Assembly (NCBI GenBank): GCA_030526455.1
Contig: JAUNCU010000079.1
Location: 1-12,308 of the forward strand
DNA from: Bacteroidales bacterium
GTDB lineage: Bacteria > Bacteroidota > Bacteroidia > Bacteroidales > Muribaculaceae
Reading direction: 5' to 3'
DNA: 12,308 bases
Shown here: positions 1 through 8,153 of the stretch, piece by piece
Layout of the letters: every line of letters starts with the position of its first letter
Position numbering within the stretch: position 1 is the first letter of the stretch
The notes under the pieces: generated by a model
The model's database searches: none
What the model saw: only the letters and a program-made list of their open reading frames with translations
Told to the model about the DNA's origin: nothing
Position numbers and translations under genes: made by a program

Positions 1-159
1 TCAGAGAATCATACAGCAAAAGCCGTATCTCGTGGAGGAGTTCTATTAATCACATTGTCTGCCAACGGAATTCCAAAAGTTGGCGCTTTCGTATCGGCAG
101 GGCTTGGGCTTGCTGACGCGATTTGGGGCATCGCATTTTATTTTTTTGGGGCTTTCTAG
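1..159 (+). CDS. 3' end of a rightward gene; C-terminal 52 residues of an unidentified protein
   Basis: Frame 1 is open from the window edge to a TAG at 157-159, giving 52 residues. The visible part starts SENHTAKAVSRGG and becomes hydrophobic and Gly/Ala-rich (VLLITLSANGIP, then VSAGLGLADAIWGIAFYFF). The closing 'GLGLADAIWG..FY' pattern resembles, from memory, the C-termini of some large secreted or polymorphic-toxin-like Bacteroidales proteins, but this is unverified and the domain that would define function is outside the window. The composition is protein-like rather than random, with a hydrophobic stretch that could insert in a membrane. It converges on the sus operon, whose terminator lies between them. 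The stop codon runs directly into a G10 homopolymer, so an indel there would not alter the product. A chance open frame remains possible because only 156 coding bases are seen. Confidence 0.5.
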   Translation, partial: SENHTAKAVSRGGVLLITLSANGIPKVGAFVSAGLGLADAIWGIAFYFFGAF

Positions 160-204
160 GGGGGGGGGAGGGCACTCGGGCGGCTCCTTCCTTGATGGTG
201 GGGA

Positions 205-339
205 TTAGGCTTGCTTCGCTCGCCTTTTGGGCGCTGGCTCTTTAGGCTTCGCTCGCCTTTTGGGACTTAGCCGCTGACGCGGCTAACACGGGGGGCGCTT
301 TGCTGGCCTTTCTTAGGCTTGCTTCGCTCGCCTTTTGGG
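205..339 (+). repeat. Three direct copies of a 27-bp intergenic repeat
   Basis: Copies lie at 205-231, 242-264 and 313-339. The first and third are identical over 27 bp (starting ttaggcttgcttcgctcg and ending ccttttggg). The middle copy lacks a 4-bp ttgc unit and is otherwise identical. A more degraded version (ggcgctttgctggcctttctt) lies just before the third copy, at 295-314. No reading frame spans them. Function is unknown; they could be a dispersed intergenic repeat family of the host or slippage-generated local duplications. Confidence 0.8.
267..286. repeat. Short inverted repeat (8-bp stem, 4-nt loop)
   Basis: Positions 267-274 (ttagccgc) pair perfectly with 279-286 (gcggctaa) around the loop tgac. 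It sits between direct-repeat copies 2 and 3. No T-run follows on either strand, so it does not look like a terminator. It may be part of the repeat-rich non-coding block at 160-390, in which I see no gene. Confidence 0.55.
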
Positions 340-396
340 TGAGGGGGTGGCTTTCTCTTTTTTCCTTTTCCCCTATCCATCTTTTCTGTAAATAAA

Positions 397-434
397 AATC
401 GGGGGTGGCGATTTATTTTTCGCCACCCCCGATT
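397..434 (-). terminator. Rho-independent terminator of the sus operon
   Basis: A perfect 14-bp stem (397-410 with 421-434, core gggggtggcg) encloses a 10-nt A/T loop. Read on the minus strand it is followed at once by tttatttac, a fair U-tract. It lies about 55 bp past the stop of the last sus gene, so the leftward operon probably ends here and no further gene is co-transcribed. Confidence 0.85.
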
Positions 435-488
435 GGGGTTTCTAATCTTTATTTTCTTTTCCCTTTTTGGGGGAGATTAGTTTTTTGA

Positions 489-1886
489 TTAGTTCTTTAC
501 GATTGTGCAGTGTGACTTGCCGTCGCAGATTGGGTAGAGTTTGATGGTGTAGTTGCCTGCTGCTTCGATTGGGAGGTTTTCACCGCCGTTGCGGAGTTCT
601 GCAGGAGTGCCACCCCAGTTGATGTCCCAACCGCCGTTGGCGCGGAACTTGATTTCACCTGCCACGAGGTCGACTGTGATTTCCCAGCAACCGTCGGTCA
701 CGTTGTAGGTCATTGGGGTGTCGCCGTCCCATCCGTTTGGAGTAGCGCTACCAATGAGGCCGATGGTGGTGAGTTCGGTCACCTTCCAAGTCATGTCGCC
801 GAGGTTCACGTTCATCATGTAGAATGCAGCGTGGTCGATGGTGCAGTTGTTTTCGCCTTCCTGAACGAGTGTGCCAGGAGCGCCTGCTGGATCTTGACCC
901 CAGTCGCCATTCCAGTCGTTTTCGTTAGGACGGAACTTGAAGTCGCCATCGAGGTAAGCGTAACCTACGTATTCGCCAGTGGTGTTCACGTGCTTCAAAG
1001 GAATCACGCTGCCCCAGCCGGTGTTGTTGCCCACTTCGTAGATGTAGTCGGCGAAGTTGAGGGCGTCAACCTTCCAGGTGAATGCCATCATGTCGAAGGT
1101 AACCTTGTAGAACTTAGCGCCGTCAACTGCTGGCACCTTGAAGTTGCCACCCAGGTTGTTGCCTACGAATTTGCCTTCGTTTTCACCGTCGGCGCAGAGG
1201 CACTTGCTCCAGTCGCCGCCGATGCCGCTCTTAGGAGTAACCTTGAATTCGAGGTCGCCCGAAACGCTTTCAGCAGGAATCATGCAGGTGTAAACTGGGT
1301 TTTCGTATGGATCAGCGCCGCCGTTAGAGAGTTCGAAGTCGGTGTTGCTGTTGTTCCAGCCGTTGCAAGTACCGGTGATGTAGTATGCTTCTTCAATTTC
1401 GGGTGCTTCAGGAATTACCACGAGGGTAACAGCGCCAGCGTCGATGAGCACAGCCTGGCCATCTTTCTTGGCGTCGAGAAGCACGTGAGCAGTGAAGTTG
1501 CGTTCTACTGGACGAAGACCGTAGGTATCCTTCACCATAGTCTGGAGAGGAGCCTTAGCGTTTTCGAGCATACCGTCGACACCGCATGCGATTTCAGTGT
1601 TCACGATAGTGTTGATATCGGTAGGATTAGCGATGATGCGAGCATCAGCCAGTTCGTAGCCCTCTGGGAGAGCGTTTGCAGGCAGGTTGAAGATGCGGAT
1701 TGCAAAATCCTCGGCGATGGTGCGAAGGTCGATCACATCAGCGGCTGCAGCAGCGTAGCCAGGGATAGTGACTGCATCTTCCTGTGGATACGATTGTGGG
1801 TCGTTCCAGTCCTTGAAGTCTTCGTTACATGCAGTGGTGAGCATGCCCACGAAAGCAAGGAGGAGATATAATGAAATCTTTTTCAT
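489..1886 (-). CDS. SusF/SusE-type surface glycan-binding lipoprotein with three binding modules
   Basis: This 465-residue protein has a lipoprotein signal (MKKISLYLLLAFVGMLTTAC) with the lipidated cysteine at residue 20, so it should be anchored in the outer membrane, probably facing outward. Residues about 21-160 form an N-terminal domain seen in SusE/SusF-type proteins. Three similar beta-sandwich modules follow, at about 165-272, 278-370 and 374-465. Each has a G-x-x-x-GW-type start (TGTCNGWNN, VGNNTGWGS, IGSATPNGWDG). They share a later strand-loop motif (EFKVTPKSGIGGDW, DFKFRPNENDWNGDWG, EIKFRANGGWDINWG), in which the tryptophans are likely sugar-stacking residues. In known Sus systems such modules bind alpha-glucans and have no catalytic role. 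It is last in the operon, 27 bp after the SusE-like gene. The family assignment is strong; the exact ligand is inferred. Confidence 0.9.
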   Translation of the reverse strand: MKKISLYLLLAFVGMLTTACNEDFKDWNDPQSYPQEDAVTIPGYAAAAADVIDLRTIAEDFAIRIFNLPANALPEGYELADARIIANPTDINTIVNTEIACGVDGMLENAKAPLQTMVKDTYGLRPVERNFTAHVLLDAKKDGQAVLIDAGAVTLVVIPEAPEIEEAYYITGTCNGWNNSNTDFELSNGGADPYENPVYTCMIPAESVSGDLEFKVTPKSGIGGDWSKCLCADGENEGKFVGNNLGGNFKVPAVDGAKFYKVTFDMMAFTWKVDALNFADYIYEVGNNTGWGSVIPLKHVNTTGEYVGYAYLDGDFKFRPNENDWNGDWGQDPAGAPGTLVQEGENNCTIDHAAFYMMNVNLGDMTWKVTELTTIGLIGSATPNGWDGDTPMTYNVTDGCWEITVDLVAGEIKFRANGGWDINWGGTPAELRNGGENLPIEAAGNYTIKLYPICDGKSHCTIVKN

Positions 1887-1913
1887 TGTAGTTACTTCTT
1901 AATAACGGGTTAA

Positions 1914-3074
1914 TTATTCAATTTTACCAGTGTCGGTGGTGAAGTTGAGGTACATCTTCTGGCCAGCGCTACCGCCTACGCGTTCTTGGTCGCCGCCCTT
2001 ACCGCGGTAAGAGATCTTGTCGCCGTCGAGGCCAACGATGAATTCTGACTTCCACCAGTCGAAACCTGGAACCTTCACGTAAGCGCGAACACCGCCGTCC
2101 ATCTGTGCGTCGTTGGCGAATGCTGGAGAGATGAACTCGCCATCGGCAGTAGCAGGTACTTCGAAGAGTGCCCATGCTTCTTTTTCGCTCCAGTCGGCAG
2201 CCTGGGTAACGGTACCCATGAGGTAAACTTCAGGCTTGTTGAAGGTAACGGTGTAGGTGAGGTCGCGACCATCGAGACCGATCTTCACGATCATGAGGTA
2301 CCAGCCTGGGGTGCTAGAAGCGATGTTGCCGCCACCGTCGATGATTTCGTCGCCGAGTTCGCTAGCAGGATCGATAGTGATGCCACCGAAGCCCACTTCG
2401 CCGCCGTCCCATGCCTTAGCGGTGTTGAACTTGATACCGCTTTCGCCGATGTAAACGAGGTGCCAGAAGGTGTCGTCGGTTTCGTAAACAGGAGCCATAG
2501 CCACGCACTTGTCCCAATTCCAGCCGCAGAAGTCACCGATGAGGTAAACGTTTTCTGGGAGGAGCACTGGAGGCAATGCGAAGTTGAGTTCTACCTTGTT
2601 GAGGCTCACTACGTTGGATTTAATCTTGGTGAGAGGGAGTTCCACGCCGTTGGTAGTGTTGATCACTGCTTCAGCCTGGAAGTAAACAGGGATGTTCATT
2701 GGGAAATCGGCTTCGGTCTTGCCTTCGTCAACCATCATCTGAGTGAGGGCTGCTGCGATTTCTTGGGCATCGAGGTCGATTTTCGCAAGAGTAGACTTAG
2801 TTGAGAGTGTCACTGCGTTGCTCATGTCTTCCTTGGTAGAAACTGCCACGGTGTAGGTAGTGGCTGCGGGGAAGCCATAATCGGGCTGGCTGCAAGTGAG
2901 CACGATTGAAGACGAGTGAGCCAAATCCACTACGCTGTTGGCCACCGAGGGAGTGTTGAGCACGAAGGTGCTAGGCTTGGTGAGCGTAGGGTTTGAATCA
3001 TTGTCGTCGCAGCATGCTGTGAACAGGCAAATGCTCATCAGCATGAGTAATGTAGACTTGATATATTTTTTCAT
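1914..3074 (-). CDS. SusE-like outer-membrane glycan-binding lipoprotein
   Basis: This 386-residue protein has a lipoprotein signal ending LFTAC with the lipidated cysteine at residue 21. Residues about 28-160 match the SusE N-terminal domain pattern (LTKPSTFVLNTP ... VDLAHSSSIVLTCSQPDYGF ... YTVAVST), an Ig-like fold that holds the binding modules away from the membrane. A first glycan-binding module begins near 175 (VYLIGDFCGWNWDKC) and includes GIKFNTAKAWDGGEVGFGG. A second begins near 282 (EVYLMGTVTQAADWSEKEAW) and ends at the C-terminus. It is the third gene of the operon, 60 bp after susD and 27 bp before the SusF-like gene. Its role should be to capture starch-like oligosaccharide or polysaccharide at the cell surface for SusCD; it has no catalytic motifs. 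The two-module layout is the usual SusE arrangement, versus three modules in its downstream neighbour. Confidence 0.9.
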   Translation of the reverse strand: MKKYIKSTLLMLMSICLFTACCDDNDSNPTLTKPSTFVLNTPSVANSVVDLAHSSSIVLTCSQPDYGFPAATTYTVAVSTKEDMSNAVTLSTKSTLAKIDLDAQEIAAALTQMMVDEGKTEADFPMNIPVYFQAEAVINTTNGVELPLTKIKSNVVSLNKVELNFALPPVLLPENVYLIGDFCGWNWDKCVAMAPVYETDDTFWHLVYIGESGIKFNTAKAWDGGEVGFGGITIDPASELGDEIIDGGGNIASSTPGWYLMIVKIGLDGRDLTYTVTFNKPEVYLMGTVTQAADWSEKEAWALFEVPATADGEFISPAFANDAQMDGGVRAYVKVPGFDWWKSEFIVGLDGDKISYRGKGGDQERVGGSAGQKMYLNFTTDTGKIE

Positions 3075-3134
3075 TTTAGTAATCTCTTAAAATTGATTGA
3101 TAATGTATCAAACGTTGATTATCCTCTCTCGGAA

Positions 3135-4844
3135 TTACTTGTAACCGTCGTTTTGCTTGAGGTTCTTGTTAGCGATGAGGTCAGAAGTTGGGATAGCGAA
3201 CACGTTGCGATAAGCGTCGAAGTCGCGGCCAGCGTATTCACCGCCCTTCCATTGCCAGTTGTAACCGGTCTTGCCGCCAAACTTGCCGAAGCGGATGAGT
3301 TGTGGACGTCGGAGGCCTTCGAAGTAGAATTCGCGGCTCCATTCAGCGAGAACGTCGTCGAGGGTTACATAGTCGAGGCGTACAGCGTTAGCGCGGTCGC
3401 GCAGGGTGTTCACGTATTCGCGAGCCTGTTGTTCCTTGCCCAGGTGCAAGTATGCTTCAGCGGCGTTGAGGTAAGCCTCAGCCTTGCGCATGAGCATCAC
3501 GTGCATGTCGGGGTGAGTAACGTCGGCAGTAGCGCTACCGTCGGTGGTGAAGTTGTTGAACTTAGCCACAGCATAACCCTTCTTGAAGTTAGAAGAAGTG
3601 TTGTTGAGTTCGCGGCCGATGGTGTTGAACAGCGCGCGGTCGTCTTCAGCAGCGAAAGGCATGTCGTAAGAAGCGGTTTCGGTAGGGCAGTCGTCTACGT
3701 TCTTGAAGAACGCCTTGATGAGTTCAGGACGAGCGCGGTTACCGCCCCAAGCCTGACCACTGACACCGTTTACAGAACGCTTAGTTTCGTCGCTGTAGAA
3801 TTCGTCGTAGCGGAGGTCGTGCATGTCGCCATCGTGAGTAGAAGCGATGAGGAAGAGCGATACACCCCAAGAAGCGGTGCGCATACCATCGGAAAGGATT
3901 GGGAAGATGGCTTCGTCGGCGGCGCTAGTCTTAGCGTTGTCGCCCATGAAGAGCATCTGGTAAGGAGAGAATTCCCAAGTTTCGGTGCTTTCAGCGCCTG
4001 AAGTAGGATCCTTGAGGGTAACTTCCTTAGAAGAAGCCACGGTGTTGAGTTTGTAGCCCGAAGCGATCACCTTTTCGGCATATTCAGCAGCCTTTTCCCA
4101 TTGAGCCACGCCAGTGTGAGCCTCAGAGTTGAGGTAGAGGCGGCTCAGGAGCATCCAGGCAGCAGCCTTGTCGATGCGGCCCCAGCGAGCGTCGCCCTTG
4201 CGGTGAGGAGCAGCGTCGGCGAGCACGGTAGCAGATTCTTCGGTGGTTTCACCGAGGATAGCCTTACATTCGTCTTCGATAAACTTCTGAACGTCGGCAG
4301 CCGATGCTTGCAGAGGCTTTTCAGAAGATACTGCAGTTGCAAATGGGATGTTGCGATAAGCATCCATGAGCAAGAAGTATTGGAAGGCGCGGAGGAAGCG
4401 CACTTCAGCAGTCATGGTAGCATCGTGGCCTGCAAAGTCCTTGAGGTACTGGTTGCAGTAAGCGATACCCACGCAGAGGCGATAGTAGTAGCCACGGAGC
4501 ATAGGGTGGCTGGCATCGTAAGTGTTGTAGCAGTAGGTGGGAACACCTTCGTCACCCCAACCGCAGTAAGCCTCGTCGGTGGTGAGTTCGTTACTGTTCC
4601 ACATCTGGCGATAGAGGCCAGATGTACCGCCATCGATACCGTCAACGTCGCTGTCGCCGTCAGGACCGCCGTTACCGGCGAGGCCGAAGTTGGCGTAGCA
4701 CTTGTTGAACAGATTTTCTGCGTCGACGGTGGTCTGCATGCTAGGATCGATAGGATTCACATGCAAGTCGTTGACACAAGAAGTCATGCCTGCAGAGAGC
4801 AAGAGTGCTGCGGCTGGCAGGATGTATTTTAATATCTTATTCAT
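3135..4844 (-). CDS. susD: SusD/RagB-family nutrient-binding outer-membrane lipoprotein
   Basis: The 569-residue product carries a lipoprotein signal with the lipobox MTSC and cysteine at residue 23. The N-terminal part has the typical SusD features (CVNDLHVNPIDPS, then LFNKCYANFGL) and an early RQMWNSNELTTDEA segment. The middle shows TPR-like helical motifs, such as AEAYLNAAEAYLHLGKEQQAREYVNTLRDRA. The C-terminus has the conserved SusD ending VFAIPTSDLIANKNLKQNDGY (printed in part elsewhere as IP...N..L.QN.GY). SusD proteins form the hinged lid over the SusC barrel and bind the glycan before import. Length and gene order right after susC (38-bp gap) are normal. The start at 4844 puts the signal peptide at the very N-terminus. 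A Gly/Asp-rich stretch near residues 57-75 (GNGGPDGDSDVDGIDGG) may be a metal-binding or flexible surface loop. Substrate cannot be read from sequence. Confidence 0.96.
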   Translation of the reverse strand: MNKILKYILPAAALLLSAGMTSCVNDLHVNPIDPSMQTTVDAENLFNKCYANFGLAGNGGPDGDSDVDGIDGGTSGLYRQMWNSNELTTDEAYCGWGDEGVPTYCYNTYDASHPMLRGYYYRLCVGIAYCNQYLKDFAGHDATMTAEVRFLRAFQYFLLMDAYRNIPFATAVSSEKPLQASAADVQKFIEDECKAILGETTEESATVLADAAPHRKGDARWGRIDKAAAWMLLSRLYLNSEAHTGVAQWEKAAEYAEKVIASGYKLNTVASSKEVTLKDPTSGAESTETWEFSPYQMLFMGDNAKTSAADEAIFPILSDGMRTASWGVSLFLIASTHDGDMHDLRYDEFYSDETKRSVNGVSGQAWGGNRARPELIKAFFKNVDDCPTETASYDMPFAAEDDRALFNTIGRELNNTSSNFKKGYAVAKFNNFTTDGSATADVTHPDMHVMLMRKAEAYLNAAEAYLHLGKEQQAREYVNTLRDRANAVRLDYVTLDDVLAEWSREFYFEGLRRPQLIRFGKFGGKTGYNWQWKGGEYAGRDFDAYRNVFAIPTSDLIANKNLKQNDGYK

Positions 4845-4882
4845 TGTGTTGTTGCTTTAATTATATAATGTATATGTTACGA

Positions 4883-7800
4883 TTAGAAGGCGAGGCTCAA
4901 ACCGAGGATGAGCGAGAATGGACGTGGATATACGCTGTTGTCGATACCGCCGAATACTTCAGGATCGATGCCTTTGTACTTGGTGAGGGTGAGAACATTG
5001 TTGACAGTAGCGTAGAAACGGCCACCGATGCCTTGGTAGTTGCCGCTCTTGAAGAGGTTCTGGAAACTGTAACCTACGGTGATGTTGTCGATCTTCAGGA
5101 ATGAAGCGTTCTGTACCCAGCGGTCGCTGAGGGTAGAGTAGGTGTCGTTGGTCTGCCATCCGTATTCTACAGAATATTTAGGACGGTTGTTGAAGTAGTT
5201 ACCAGAAACTGATTCGAAGAGCGAGTTGGTGCTCACGTTACGATAGTCGCACATGCGATCGTTGAACACGTAGTTGCCGAGGTTGGCACGTAGGTTGAAA
5301 CCGAAGTCCCAGTTCTTGTAGTCGAGGCGTGCGTTGAAGCCCATGGTCACAGGAGCGATAGGGCTCTTGTAGAAGTACTTGTCCTTTTCAGAGATAGTAC
5401 CGTCGCCGTTGCGGTCAACGAATGCGCCTTCGATAGGCTTGCCGGCTTCGTCGTAGATTTGTTGATATACGTAGAACGAACTCATTGGGTGACCTACAGC
5501 GTGTGCCTGGCAGTTAACGCCAGTACCTGCAGAGATACCGCCTGTGGGCACGAAGTAGTCAGGATCGTCGTCGATAAGGTCGGTGATCTTGTTGTTGTTG
5601 TAGGTGAGGTTGTAGCCGAGAGTAAGAGCGAGGTCTTGGCTCTGGATGGCCTTGTAGTTGATGTTGAATTCGAAACCGTAGTTACGCATTGAACCGATGT
5701 TCTGGTTCACTTGGTTACGGAAGTTGCTCATAGCGGCAACTGCAGCGTAGTTGATCAGGTCGGTAGTCTTCTTGTAGTAGAAGTCGAGTGTACCGCTGAT
5801 GCGGTTGTTGAGGAAACCGTAGTCGATACCCACGTTGGTGGTAGTGGTAGTTTCCCACTTCAGGTCGGGGTTGTAAGCGTTAGGACGAGCGAGATAGCCG
5901 TTGCCAGCCACGTCGTACCAACTGCCCTTCACACCGTTGCTCAGGCTGTAGTTAGCATAGTAACCGTAGTCGCCGATACCTTCCTGCTGACCAGTCTGAC
6001 CCCAACCGAGACGAATCTTCATTTCGCTCACGTCGGCGTTGTCCTTGAGGAAGTCTTCGCCCTTGAGGCTCCAAGCAGCCACTGCCGATGGGAAGTAACC
6101 CCACTGGTGGTTCTTAGCGCCTGGGAGCCAGTTGAAACGAGAACTACCGTCGGCACGCATAGTGAAGGTGAGGTAGTACTTGTTGTCGTAGATGTAGTTC
6201 ATACGTCCGAAGAACGAAACGAGGTAGTTTTCGGTGCGATAGCCCTTACCGTCGTTTTCGAGAGTGAGGAGGTGTTCCTTACCTGCTTCGGGGAGAGCCG
6301 AGTTGCTAGGCCAGTAGTTGCGGTACTCGCTGTTTTGCTTGCGCCAGAAGTGCTGCCATTCGTAACCGGCCATGATGTCGAAGTGATTCTTTTCGTTGAA
6401 GTCCTTGTAGTATTGAGCATACATGCTGAGGGTGCGGTTTTCCTTAGTACCTTCACTCCAGCCGAAGCTACCCCAGTAGTTAGCGAGGTTACAAGCGTTG
6501 TCTACATCGGTAGTTTGCTTACCGCCAGCGAAGTCGCCACCGAGAGTGAGGTGGAGGCGGAGGTCTTCAAAACCGTGCACCTTGTAGTCGAAGTCAGCGC
6601 TACCAGTGAATGAGTGGCTCTTAGCGCGGTCGTTCTTGAGCATGAGGATCGCAACAGGGTTGCGAGGAGCGTTGGTGTTGGTGATGGTAGGCCAGTTAGC
6701 GTCCTTCATGTCGGCTGCAGAAGAGAGCCATTCGTAGTAGCCACCGAAGTTTTCAAAACCAGGAGCCATCACAGGCTGAGTTGGGTCGAAACGCACAGCG
6801 TTGTTGATAGCGGCGCCATCAGCGTAGCGGTTCTTACCCCACATCCACTTAGCGTTGAGGTTCATCACCAGGTGGTCGTTGAAGAGCGATGGGTTGAGGT
6901 TCAAGGCCACGGTGTAGCGCTTGAAGTCAGAGGTCTTGAGGATACCTTGGTCGTTGGTGTAACCAGCAGAGAGGCGATAAGGAAGCACGCTGCCGAGCGA
7001 ACCAGCCACCTGGATGTTGTGGTCTTGGCTCCAAGAGGTGCGGTAGATTTCGTTCTGCCAGTCGGTGTTAGCGTTGCCGAGTGCTGCGAGCGCATCTGCT
7101 TCGCGGTCGGTGCCTTTGAACACTTCCTTGATGTAGTCGCGATATTCGTCGCCAGTCATCACGTCGATGGTTTTCTTCTTAGTGTTCATAGTCACGCTAC
7201 CGTTGTAAGAAACGCTAGGCTTCTGGCCGCGTTTACCCTTCTTGGTGGTGATGATGATAACACCGTTAGAACCACGAGAACCGTAGATGGCACAAGCCGA
7301 TGCGTCCTTGAGCACGTTGAAACTCTCAATGTCTTGAGGGTTGATCATACCGAGGCCGTTGGGGAAACCCTTCACGCCTGAGTTGTCCAGGGGCACACCG
7401 TCGACCACGATCAGAGGGTCGTTGCTGGCGTTCAGAGAAGCGCCGCCACGGATACGGATAGTGGCGCTACCACCAGGAGTACCGCCGTTGCTAGTCACAG
7501 CCACACCGGCGATTTTACCTGCGAGCATGTCTTGAGCGCTCACTACCACACCCTTGTTCTTGGTGTCGGGTTTCAGCGCTGCCACACTACCGGTGAGGTC
7601 GCTTTTCTTTACTACACCGTAACCGATCACCACCACTTCGTTGAGAAGTTGGCTGTCGTCGGCCAGTGTCACTTGCACGTTGGGGGCAGCCACCACTTCT
7701 TGTGGTTGGCAACCTACGTAAGAAACTTGGAGCTTGGCTCCCTGCTGAACGTTTGAGAGCGTGAAGTTGCCATCGAAATCGGTAGTAGTACCGACAGTAG

Positions 7801-7960
7801 TGCCAACTACGCGCACTGAAGCGCCGATCACAGGTTCGCCAGTAGCGTCCTTAACATTACCGTTGACGGTAATTTGCGCAAAGGCACTGATGGAAATCAT
7901 GATTCCCATCAGAAGGGTCAGAACTCGCAAAGGAATTCTAAAATTTACCTGCTTCATCAT
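4883..7960 (-). CDS. susC: SusC/RagA-family TonB-linked outer-membrane transporter
   Basis: This 1025-residue protein is a complete SusC-type importer that takes glycan oligomers through the outer membrane using TonB-ExbBD energy. A Sec signal peptide ends near residue 28 (ISISAFA-Q). Residues about 30-104 form the carboxypeptidase-regulatory-like domain (VNGNVKDATGEPVIGASVRV ... TDFDGNFTLSNV). A TonB-box-like segment NEVVVIGYG lies at 107-115, and the plug follows. The plug contains IRIRGGASLNASNDPLIVVDG at about 168-188 and the SusC signature LKDASACAIYGSRGSNG at about 217-233. The rest is a beta-barrel ending in an aromatic residue (LILGLSLAF), as needed for barrel assembly. Two ATG codons are adjacent (MM), so the start could be 3 bp later; no Shine-Dalgarno is seen. 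It is the first gene of the operon and has a long upstream control region with a LacI-type operator. Confidence 0.97.
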   Translation of the reverse strand: MMKQVNFRIPLRVLTLLMGIMISISAFAQITVNGNVKDATGEPVIGASVRVVGTTVGTTTDFDGNFTLSNVQQGAKLQVSYVGCQPQEVVAAPNVQVTLADDSQLLNEVVVIGYGVVKKSDLTGSVAALKPDTKNKGVVVSAQDMLAGKIAGVAVTSNGGTPGGSATIRIRGGASLNASNDPLIVVDGVPLDNSGVKGFPNGLGMINPQDIESFNVLKDASACAIYGSRGSNGVIIITTKKGKRGQKPSVSYNGSVTMNTKKKTIDVMTGDEYRDYIKEVFKGTDREADALAALGNANTDWQNEIYRTSWSQDHNIQVAGSLGSVLPYRLSAGYTNDQGILKTSDFKRYTVALNLNPSLFNDHLVMNLNAKWMWGKNRYADGAAINNAVRFDPTQPVMAPGFENFGGYYEWLSSAADMKDANWPTITNTNAPRNPVAILMLKNDRAKSHSFTGSADFDYKVHGFEDLRLHLTLGGDFAGGKQTTDVDNACNLANYWGSFGWSEGTKENRTLSMYAQYYKDFNEKNHFDIMAGYEWQHFWRKQNSEYRNYWPSNSALPEAGKEHLLTLENDGKGYRTENYLVSFFGRMNYIYDNKYYLTFTMRADGSSRFNWLPGAKNHQWGYFPSAVAAWSLKGEDFLKDNADVSEMKIRLGWGQTGQQEGIGDYGYYANYSLSNGVKGSWYDVAGNGYLARPNAYNPDLKWETTTTTNVGIDYGFLNNRISGTLDFYYKKTTDLINYAAVAAMSNFRNQVNQNIGSMRNYGFEFNINYKAIQSQDLALTLGYNLTYNNNKITDLIDDDPDYFVPTGGISAGTGVNCQAHAVGHPMSSFYVYQQIYDEAGKPIEGAFVDRNGDGTISEKDKYFYKSPIAPVTMGFNARLDYKNWDFGFNLRANLGNYVFNDRMCDYRNVSTNSLFESVSGNYFNNRPKYSVEYGWQTNDTYSTLSDRWVQNASFLKIDNITVGYSFQNLFKSGNYQGIGGRFYATVNNVLTLTKYKGIDPEVFGGIDNSVYPRPFSLILGLSLAF

Positions 7961-8093
7961 TTAAATAAGTTAAAGTTAAAGTTTATTTTGGTTTATATAT
8001 TGTGTATGCTAATCTAATCTATTCAGGTCAACTGTCAAGTAGCACATGGTTTATGCCCTTCACGACAATGGCTAGCAAAGCAAATTAGCACTG

Positions 8094-8145
8094 CAAAAAT
8101 ACCTTTTTTTATATATAAGGAGTACACCTTTTTAATGCAAAATTA
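8094..8145 (-). promoter_or_regulatory. Candidate leftward -7 elements for susC
   Basis: Two matches to the Bacteroidetes -7 element TAnnTTTG occur on the minus strand: TATTTTTG at 8094-8101 and TAATTTTG at 8138-8145. Neither has a TTTG -33 element 18-21 bp upstream, so I cannot choose between them. A leader of about 125 to 170 nt before susC is implied. Using the site at 8138 would place the operator palindrome across its -33 region; using the site at 8094 would place it near -75. Confidence 0.35.
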
Positions 8146-8153
8146 AGTTTTTT

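Noticed and set aside
442..486. Possible rightward terminator: ctaatct (442-448) paired with agattag (474-480), then six Ts
   Set aside because: The stem is only 7 bp with a 25-nt intervening loop, and it is more than 280 bp past the left gene; too weak to call.
831..1871. 346-codon open frame on the plus strand opposite the SusF-like gene
   Set aside because: It is antisense to a well-supported lipoprotein gene, its translation is Val/His/Ala/Ser-rich with no domain, and its openness follows from the strong codon bias of the real gene.
3093..4001. 302-codon open frame on the plus strand opposite susD
   Set aside because: Same low-complexity Val/Ala/Glu/Ser composition and exact overlap with susD; a codon-bias shadow.
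5711..7381. Two long adjacent plus-strand frames opposite susC
   Set aside because: Both are antisense to conserved SusC coding sequence and show no signal peptide, domain or promoter.
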